DNA of 64,000 bases from contig SEAD01000006.1 of NCBI GenBank assembly GCA_004173355.1, positions 1 through 64,000 of the forward strand, given 5' to 3'. Shown piece after piece: positions 57,458 through 64,000 of the stretch (positions are counted from its first letter, which is position 1; the number at the start of each line of letters is the position of its first letter). Source of the DNA: Chitinophagaceae bacterium (GTDB lineage Bacteria; Bacteroidota; Bacteroidia; Chitinophagales; Chitinophagaceae). Made by a program: the position numbers and the translations under genes. The notes beneath the pieces were generated by a model. It had not been told where the DNA came from, did no database searches, and saw only the letters and a list, made by a program, of their open reading frames with translations.

Positions 57458-58861
57458 ATGAAACAACAAATCGGGCGGTTCAGGTGGACTATCTGCGCCC
57501 TGCTTTTCTTCGCAACGACCGTTAACTATCTTGACCGGCAGGTGCTGAGTTTACTGCAGCCAAAACTGGAAGAGATTTTTAAATGGACCAATACCGACTA
57601 CGCAAATATCACCGCAGTTTTCCAATTCACCTACGCCCTCTCCATGCTGGTCGCGGGCAGGATCGTTGACCGGCTTGGTACAAGATGGGGGTATGCCTGG
57701 TCCATTATCATCTGGTCACTGGGTGCAATGGTCCATGCATTTGCTATTCCGATGGGTGAGGCGGCAGTGAGTGCACTCGGGTTTGCCGGGGTAGGTGCGC
57801 TGTCGGTATCGGTTGTGGGTTTCATGCTGGCGCGGGCAGTGCTTGCATTTGGTGAAGCCGGTAATTTCCCCGCAGCCATCAAGGCAACAGCAGAATATTT
57901 TCCAAAAAAGGAGCGCTCGTTAGCTACCGGTATATTCAACTCAGGTGCAAATATCGGGGCGGTGCTCGCACCCCTGACCGTGCCATGGATTTACCAGCAC
58001 TGGGGCTGGGAAGCGGCCTTTATTTTTGTTGGCGTCATTGGGTTTGTGTGGTTATTTTTCTGGTTATTCCTCTATGAAAAACCGGAAAAGCAAAAATTGC
58101 TGAAAGCTCCTGAACTCGCCTACATCAACAGTGATAACGAACATAACGATAGCGCACAGAATATAAAAAGTGAAACGGATGTGGTAGCAGCACCTGTGAT
58201 ACCAGAAGTACCTGCGAAGGTTTCGTGGATCCGGCTGCTGGGTTACCGGCAGACCTGGGCATTTGCGATCGGGAAATTCCTGACCGATGGTGTATGGTGG
58301 TTTTTCCTCTTCTGGTTACCCGCATACCTGAAAGCTCAGTTTGGGATGACCGGTTCGAGTATCCAGTTGCCCCTGGCATTGTTGTATACAATGGCCATGA
58401 TCGGCAGTGTTGGCGGAGGCTGGTTCCCGATGTATTATATTAAAAAGGGGCTGCAGCCGTATGATGGCCGGATGAAGGCAATGTTCCTGATCGCCTGTTT
58501 TCCGCTGGTGGTACTCCTGGCGCAACCACTTGGGGATATTAGTTTCTGGATCCCCGTATTCCTGATCGGTGTCGGTGCTTCAGCACACCAGGCATGGAGC
58601 GCAAACATCTTCACGACCGTGTCGGATATGTTCCCGAAGAAAGCGATAGGTTCGGTGGTGGGTATAGGGGGCATGGCAGGTGGTATGGGCGGGGTAGTGA
58701 TGTCTAAACTTGGTGGTGGGTTATTTGACCATTACAAGGCTTTGGGTCATATACAAACAGGTTATACCATTATGTTTACGATCTGCGCCGTATCCTACCT
58801 TGTAGCCTGGTTTATTATGAAATCACTGGTGCCCAAATACAGGCCTATCAATGACCTTTGA
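57458..58861 (+). CDS. exuT: MFS transporter, ACS family hexuronate transporter
   Basis: 12-TM MFS; FATTVNYLDRQVLSLLQPKLEEIFKWTNTDYANITAVFQFTYALSMLVAGRIVDRLGTRWGYAWSIIIWS; operon context. Confidence 0.92.
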   Translation: MKQQIGRFRWTICALLFFATTVNYLDRQVLSLLQPKLEEIFKWTNTDYANITAVFQFTYALSMLVAGRIVDRLGTRWGYAWSIIIWSLGAMVHAFAIPMGEAAVSALGFAGVGALSVSVVGFMLARAVLAFGEAGNFPAAIKATAEYFPKKERSLATGIFNSGANIGAVLAPLTVPWIYQHWGWEAAFIFVGVIGFVWLFFWLFLYEKPEKQKLLKAPELAYINSDNEHNDSAQNIKSETDVVAAPVIPEVPAKVSWIRLLGYRQTWAFAIGKFLTDGVWWFFLFWLPAYLKAQFGMTGSSIQLPLALLYTMAMIGSVGGGWFPMYYIKKGLQPYDGRMKAMFLIACFPLVVLLAQPLGDISFWIPVFLIGVGASAHQAWSANIFTTVSDMFPKKAIGSVVGIGGMAGGMGGVVMSKLGGGLFDHYKALGHIQTGYTIMFTICAVSYLVAWFIMKSLVPKYRPINDL

Positions 58862-58870
58862 TAAACGAAA

Positions 58871-58901
58871 AAGTCCCCGGGATTTATAAACCCGGGGACT
58901 T
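58871..58901. terminator. Bidirectional rho-independent terminator between exuT and htpG
   Basis: Perfect 11-bp arms AAGTCCCCGGG / CCCGGGGACTT, loop ATTTATAAA, T-rich flank. Confidence 0.85.
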
Positions 58902-58920
58902 GTTTTATACGATCAGCTTA

Positions 58921-60822
58921 TCAGTTTTTGGAACCGGTAAGTGTGCTGACACTGTTCTTTACAAACTCCGTCAGTTCAGCACCCGTCAGCATTCCCTGCG
59001 ACAGCAGTCCGAGGTCAAATGCCTGGCGGGCAAGTTTGCTTTTTTCTGTTTCGTCTTCCAGTGAAAGGATTCGGTTGATCAGCGGGTGGTTGCCATTTAC
59101 GGTAACCTTATAGTTATCCGGCATTGAACCATAGAAGCTCATTCCCCCACCGCCCATTGCAGCCATGTCTTTCATGCGGCGCATGAACTCGTCCATGGTA
59201 ATGGTTACCGGCAGTTCGTCCGGTGAAAGACTCTCCACCGCTACATTCATCCCGGGTTTGGTGATTGTTTTTTCAAACACGGTTTTCACGGATGCCTGCT
59301 GGTCTTCGGTGAGGACCGATGCAATCGTTTCATCTTTCGAAATCAGCGTATCTGCCGTACCGGAGTCAACACGTTTTACCTGTGTTTTTTCCAGTTTACG
59401 TTCGAGGTGGCTGATGAAATGATTGTCCAGCGGACCTTCCATCACCAGTACATCATAACTCCTTGCCTGGGCGGACTGGATAAAGGAATCCTGTTTTCCA
59501 GGGTCAGTGGCATAGAGGTAAATCACATTGCCATCCTTATCGGTCTGTAACGGTTTTACTTTCTCTGCATATTCATCAAGCGTGAAGTGTTCACTCTTTG
59601 TATTGTTGAGCAATACAAACTCTTTACCCTTGTCGAAGAACTTATCGTCGGTAATCATCCCGTACTTTACAAACAGGCCGATATCAGGCCATTTTTCTTC
59701 GTATGCCTTGCGGTCTTTTTTGTAGAGCTCGGATAATTTATCACCTACTTTTTTTGTGATATAGGTGTTGATTTTTTTCACGTTACCATCCGCCTGCAGG
59801 AAACTCCGCGATACGTTGAGCGGGATATCCGGCGAATCGATCACACCGTGCAGCAGCATCAGGAACTCCGGAACGATATCCTTTACTTCATCCGTGATGA
59901 ATACCTGGCGGCTGAAAAGTTTGATTTTATTGGGTTTCAGGTCCATGTCCTTTTTCACTTTCGGGAAATACAGGACACCGGTGAGGTTGAACGGATAGTC
60001 CACGTTGAGGTGGATCCAGAACAGCGGCTCCTCCGCGAAGGGGTACAGTTCCTGGTAGAACCGTATATAGTCGTCGTCGGTCAGCGAAGAGGGGGATTTG
60101 GTCCAGATCGGGGTGGTGTTGTTGATGATATTGTCTACTTCCACCTGTTTGCTCTTCGGTTTTCCTTCTTCATCTTCCCCATCCGGCTCCGATTCACTTT
60201 TGGTGCCAAATTTAATCGGCACGGGAAGGAAAGAACAGTACTTGTTCAGGATTTCGCGGAGACGGCTTTCTTCGAGGAATTCTTCCGACTCGGCATTTAC
60301 ATGCAGGATGATATCGGTACCGCGCTCGCTACGGGTGCCGTCGGTGAGTTCAAATTCGGTGCTGCCATCGCTGAACCAGCGAACCGGTGCAGCGCCTTCC
60401 TGGTAGGAGAGGGTCTGGATCTCCACCTTCTCAGCCACCATAAAGGCGGAGTAGAAGCCGAGACCGAATTTCCCGATCAGCTCGTTGGCATCTTTTGAAT
60501 CCTTGAATTTCTCCACGAATTCCGTTGCCCCTGAAAAGGCAATCTGGTTGATGTATTTTTTGATCTCATCTGCGGTCATACCAAGACCCCTGTCGCTGAT
60601 GGTGATCGTTTTCTGGTCCTTGTCAAATGCCACTTCCACGCGAAGCTCACCGAGTCCCCCTTTGTACTGGCCAAGTGAAGACAGGCGTTTGATTTTCTGC
60701 GTGGCATCCACGGCATTGGATACCAGCTCGCGCAGGAAAATCTCATGGTCAGAGTACAGGAATTTCTTGATGATCGGGAAGATATTCTCCGTGTGTATCG
60801 AGATAGTACCTTTTTCTTGCAT
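58921..60822 (-). CDS. htpG: Molecular chaperone HtpG (Hsp90)
   Basis: KFLYSDHEIFLRELVSNAVDATQKIKRL; ITISDRGLGMTADEIKKYINQIAFSGATEF; GKFGLGFYSAFMVAEKV. Confidence 0.98.
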   Translation of the reverse strand: MQEKGTISIHTENIFPIIKKFLYSDHEIFLRELVSNAVDATQKIKRLSSLGQYKGGLGELRVEVAFDKDQKTITISDRGLGMTADEIKKYINQIAFSGATEFVEKFKDSKDANELIGKFGLGFYSAFMVAEKVEIQTLSYQEGAAPVRWFSDGSTEFELTDGTRSERGTDIILHVNAESEEFLEESRLREILNKYCSFLPVPIKFGTKSESEPDGEDEEGKPKSKQVEVDNIINNTTPIWTKSPSSLTDDDYIRFYQELYPFAEEPLFWIHLNVDYPFNLTGVLYFPKVKKDMDLKPNKIKLFSRQVFITDEVKDIVPEFLMLLHGVIDSPDIPLNVSRSFLQADGNVKKINTYITKKVGDKLSELYKKDRKAYEEKWPDIGLFVKYGMITDDKFFDKGKEFVLLNNTKSEHFTLDEYAEKVKPLQTDKDGNVIYLYATDPGKQDSFIQSAQARSYDVLVMEGPLDNHFISHLERKLEKTQVKRVDSGTADTLISKDETIASVLTEDQQASVKTVFEKTITKPGMNVAVESLSPDELPVTITMDEFMRRMKDMAAMGGGGMSFYGSMPDNYKVTVNGNHPLINRILSLEDETEKSKLARQAFDLGLLSQGMLTGAELTEFVKNSVSTLTGSKN

Positions 60823-60965
60823 AAAATCTGTTTTGTGAATTTTAAGGTTCAGCCCCTATTATCAAGGCTTGTTCCAGATAGTCCGGGCTGGACAAACTGG
60901 CAGCAAAAATAATCCTTCCGGCCCGGTCGCGCCTTGAGTTTCCGGTGCCTTTGCTAAATTTGGGA

Positions 60966-61250
60966 ATGGAACCAGCAAAATTCAGGGAGACGCTGCAAAA
61001 CCGTCAGCCCGAAACCGGCCAGAATATATACCTGCAGGCACTTTGGTATGATGCAAAGGGGGATTGGGAGCGGTCCCATGAGCTGATCCAGGACCTGCCT
61101 GACCCGGCTTCTGCCAGGATTCATGCCTACCTGCACCGGCAGGAAGGTGACCAGGGTAACGCCCTGTACTGGTACCGCCGGGCCGGGGTGCCTGCTTTTA
61201 ACGGGTCGCTGGAAGCGGAATGGGAGAAGCTGGTCACGGAACTTGGCTAA
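60966..61250 (+). CDS. Small hypothetical protein (TPR-like content)
   Basis: Start MEPAKFRETL; DAKGDWERSHELIQDLPDPASARIHAYLHRQEGDQGNALYWYRRAG. Confidence 0.75.
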   Translation: MEPAKFRETLQNRQPETGQNIYLQALWYDAKGDWERSHELIQDLPDPASARIHAYLHRQEGDQGNALYWYRRAGVPAFNGSLEAEWEKLVTELG

Positions 61251-61277
61251 GCTACCATCAGGGATTGGCGGGACAAA

Positions 61278-61931
61278 CTATGCCCGACCCATCTGGTCAA
61301 GCCGCTTTGAAATATTCTCCATCATTTCCACTTGCAGCCGTTGTATTTCGATCAGGCGTTTATTCTGGTGATTCAGGATATAGTCCATTTTTTCATGCAG
61401 CATACGGATCTCCACTTCAGCTTTCAGGTTGGTCATGTAGTCCTGTTCGGCTCGCTCGCGGTCTTTTTCTTCGGTCCGGTTCTGGCTCATCATTATGATG
61501 GGTGCCTGTATAGCCGCAGTGCAACTGAGAATCAGGTTGAGCAGGATGAAGGGATAGGGATCAAACCCCTTATTGTTGAACAACACGACATTCACTGCCA
61601 TCCATGCAATGAGTACGGCGAAAAAAGAGATGATAAATTTCCAGCTGCCGCCGAATGCCGCAACCTTATCCGCCAACCGGCTGCCCAACCCAGGGTCAGT
61701 TGTCTTTTTCTTTTTCGGGGAAATAAATCTATGCTGGCTGATGCTGCGTGCGACTGACTTTTCCACTTCACCGAGTTCACCGGTTTCCTCGCGGATGAGG
61801 TGTTCGATGTATTCCCGACGGCAACTGCCCAGTTCGTCCGCACTCAGTAGCGTGGTATCAGTGATATCGGCCCGGTGCTGCCGGATAAAATCGTCGAATG
61901 AGTAATTAACGGCGTTTCTGTGTTTATTCAT
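61278..61931 (-). CDS. DUF1003 domain membrane protein
   Basis: LADKVAAFGGSWKFIISFFAVLIAWMAVNVVLFNNKGFDPYPFILLNLILSCTAAIQAPIIMMSQNR. Confidence 0.95.
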   Translation of the reverse strand: MNKHRNAVNYSFDDFIRQHRADITDTTLLSADELGSCRREYIEHLIREETGELGEVEKSVARSISQHRFISPKKKKTTDPGLGSRLADKVAAFGGSWKFIISFFAVLIAWMAVNVVLFNNKGFDPYPFILLNLILSCTAAIQAPIIMMSQNRTEEKDRERAEQDYMTNLKAEVEIRMLHEKMDYILNHQNKRLIEIQRLQVEMMENISKRLDQMGRA

Positions 61932-61951
61932 TTATGCAGACCGCCGCATGG

Positions 61952-63736
61952 TTATTGTGCGGCGTAAATCTTCCCGATATTGTCCCTGAACTTTTCCATG
62001 ATCACCTTCCGTTTCATGGATAGTTTGGGAGTCATTTCACCTGTATCCACACTCCATTCATTGCAGAGCAGTTCAAACTTTTTGATCTGTTCCACATGGT
62101 TGAAGTTTTCATTGTACTTGTCCACCGTTTCCCGCATGAGTTTGAGTACTTCGGGATTACAGATGGCATCCTCCTTTGTAGTAAAGGCCAGGTCGTGTTC
62201 CTTCATCCATTCCTTCAGCATCGGCATGGAGGGCACAATCAGCGCACCTACAAATTTTTCGCCGGCACCTACCACCAGGATCTGTTCGATCAGGCGGCTT
62301 TCCTTCATTTTATTTTCGATCGGTTGCGGGGCAACATATTTGCCACCGCTGGTTTTGAACAGTTCTTTTTTGCGGTCCGTGATTTTGAGGTTTTTCCCTT
62401 CGAACACGCCGATATCCCCGGTCAGTAACCAGCCATCCCTCATGGTTTCGGCTGTCAGGTCGGGCCGCTTGTAATAACCCTGCATCACAGATGCGCTGCG
62501 GGTAAGGATTTCGCCGTCCTCTGCCAGTTTTACTTCCACACCATCAATGGGTGGTCCCACCGTTCCGAAATGCGGGTCGCCCTTGCGGTTGACACAGATA
62601 ACAGGGCTGTTTTCCGTTGGTCCGTAACCCTCATACACCGGGATGCCGGCGGCGGTAAAGATGCGGAGAAGTTTGGAAGATGCGGCTGCGCCGCCCGTAA
62701 TGATAAAACTGATTTTTCCACCGAGCGCTTCGCGCCATTTGCTGAAGACCAGCTTGCGTGCGATCCCGAGCTGGAAATTATAAAATGCCGATTTTCCCGA
62801 TGTTTCATATTTCAGTCCCAGACCCACGCTCCAGAAAAACAAGGCCCGCTTTATTCCTTTCAGTTCATTTCCTTTGCCCATGATCCGTTCGTACACCTTT
62901 TCGAGCAGGCGCGGTACGGTGGTAAAGCCATCCGGTTTAACCTCGCGGAGGTTGTCGGCGATCGTCTCCATACTTTCCGCATAATAGATGCTGATACCAC
63001 TAAAGAGATAGATATAGGTCACCATCTTTTCGAAAATATGGTTCAGTGGCAGGAAGCTGAGCACCTTCTGGTCCGGTGCGTCGGGGAATGGAAAGCTCTG
63101 TCTTGAGAAATAGATATTGCTGAAAATATTTGCGTGGCTCAGCATTACACCCTTTGGTGTACCGGTAGTTCCCGATGTGTAAATAATCGTGGCAGTATGG
63201 GTATTGGGAACTGATTTTTTTATATCGTCCAGCTCCTGCTGTTCCCCGCCGGATGGGTCAACCAGCAGATCCCTGTAATTGTTGCTGCCTGCTATTTCAT
63301 CAAAAGTATACACGTTGGTAATGGAGGGTACATTACCAATCACACTGTTTACTTTTTCCAGCAATGCGGCATCTGCAACAAATATGATTTTTGCCTGTGC
63401 ATCATTGAGGATAAATTCAAGTTCGAGTGGATTTGTGGTCGGGTAAATCGGCACCAGTACTGCACCAAGCTGCTGCACGGCGAGATCGGTAAAGATCCAT
63501 TCCGGGCGGTTCTGGCTGATGATGGCCACCTTATCGCTGCTGTCGGCGGTAAAATTATTGCCGCTGATCCCTTTCCGGCGCAGGCCGGCGGAAAAACGGT
63601 TGACAAGTGTATCTACTTCCTGTGTTGAGTAACCTTTCCAGCTGCCATTGCTTTTGGCATTGAGCATATCGGTCTTGGGAAACTTTTCCAGCTGGAGACG
63701 GACGGCATCAAATAACCGGTAATTGGGGAATTCCAT
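61952..63736 (-). CDS. AMP-dependent synthetase / long-chain fatty acid-CoA ligase
   Basis: ATIIYTSGTTGTPKGVMLSHANI; YEGYGPTENSPVI; LTGDIGVFEGKNLKITDRKKELFKTSGGKYVAPQPIE. Confidence 0.96.
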   Translation of the reverse strand: MEFPNYRLFDAVRLQLEKFPKTDMLNAKSNGSWKGYSTQEVDTLVNRFSAGLRRKGISGNNFTADSSDKVAIISQNRPEWIFTDLAVQQLGAVLVPIYPTTNPLELEFILNDAQAKIIFVADAALLEKVNSVIGNVPSITNVYTFDEIAGSNNYRDLLVDPSGGEQQELDDIKKSVPNTHTATIIYTSGTTGTPKGVMLSHANIFSNIYFSRQSFPFPDAPDQKVLSFLPLNHIFEKMVTYIYLFSGISIYYAESMETIADNLREVKPDGFTTVPRLLEKVYERIMGKGNELKGIKRALFFWSVGLGLKYETSGKSAFYNFQLGIARKLVFSKWREALGGKISFIITGGAAASSKLLRIFTAAGIPVYEGYGPTENSPVICVNRKGDPHFGTVGPPIDGVEVKLAEDGEILTRSASVMQGYYKRPDLTAETMRDGWLLTGDIGVFEGKNLKITDRKKELFKTSGGKYVAPQPIENKMKESRLIEQILVVGAGEKFVGALIVPSMPMLKEWMKEHDLAFTTKEDAICNPEVLKLMRETVDKYNENFNHVEQIKKFELLCNEWSVDTGEMTPKLSMKRKVIMEKFRDNIGKIYAAQ

Positions 63737-63812
63737 ATCGCAAAGCCTTATTTAGAATATGAGCGCATCATGATCTTTTCTACGCGGACAAATTAGTCAA
63801 AATTCAAAACAT

Positions 63813-63845
63813 AAAAAAGCCTGCATCCCGGCGGGACAGGCTTTT
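63813..63845 (-). terminator. Rho-independent terminator
   Basis: AAAAGCCTG (63815-63823) / CAGGCTTTT (63837-63845) with inner TCCC/GGGA and a T-run on the minus strand. Confidence 0.8.
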
Positions 63846-63902
63846 ACAGAAATCTTATGTCTGCCGGCCGCCTGGATAGTCCGGACGACGCTTTGCTCCT
63901 GA

Positions 63903-64000
63903 TTATTTTGGCTGGTAGTATTGTCCGGCCGGCATTTTAAACACCCGGTTACGGAAGAACTTATCCAGTTTTTCGAATTGTTCCGCATGTGATTTTGTCC
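63903..64000 (-). CDS. C-terminal end of an unidentified protein (truncated by window edge)
   Basis: Minus-strand frame ...TKSHAEQFEKLDKFFRNRVFKMPAGQYYQPK-stop, followed directly by a terminator. Confidence 0.55.
   Translation of the reverse strand, partial: TKSHAEQFEKLDKFFRNRVFKMPAGQYYQPK

Noticed and set aside
52381-58861. Polysaccharide utilisation locus
   Set aside because: No SusC/SusD pair, sugar sensor or extracellular lyase in the block; better described as a uronate catabolic operon.
59848-60498. 216-aa + strand ORF opposite htpG
   Set aside because: Antisense shadow ORF over a highly conserved gene.
63797-63988. 63-aa ORF MRNNSKNWISSSVTG... at the window end
   Set aside because: A different frame reads as a protein C-terminus ending just before a strong terminator, and this ORF runs through that terminator.

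Overview
Chromosomal segment of a Bacteroidota bacterium. A T9SS type-B (gliding-motility) C-terminal sorting domain, TAnnTTTG-like -7 elements and overall gene content suggest a Chitinophagaceae-like genome; that lineage is inference. I read about 64 protein-coding genes and found no rRNA, tRNA, CRISPR array, transposase or phage gene. Main blocks: (1) 0-22 kb, a patchwork of small oxidoreductase genes (four SDRs, several NTF2/SnoaL-like proteins, two paralogous LLM flavin-dependent oxidoreductases, alpha/beta hydrolases) with HxlR, Crp/Fnr, AraC and LuxR regulators, a RES/Xre toxin-antitoxin pair and a GH78 rhamnosidase; (2) a 1399-aa T9SS-exported protein; (3) an 11.4-kb single-strand block with a PaoABC/YagTSR-like molybdenum hydroxylase, XdhC, a MocA-like protein and a near-complete molybdenum cofactor pathway, including a disrupted TSUP permease; (4) a sufBCDSE-sufT-rrf2 operon with a clear promoter dyad; (5) an ECF sigma / TPR-anti-sigma-like pair; (6) a uronate catabolic operon (uxaC, kdgK, kdgA, exuT) headed by an apparently catalytically degenerate GH105-like/DUF4350-like fusion protein; (7) htpG, DUF1003 and an acyl-CoA synthetase. 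I see no convincing wholly undescribed multi-gene system. The best leads are the GH105-like pseudoenzyme fusion, the TSUP gene with an apparent loss of its conserved Gly-rich motif, the suf promoter dyad and the HxlR/SDR intergenic half-site array.
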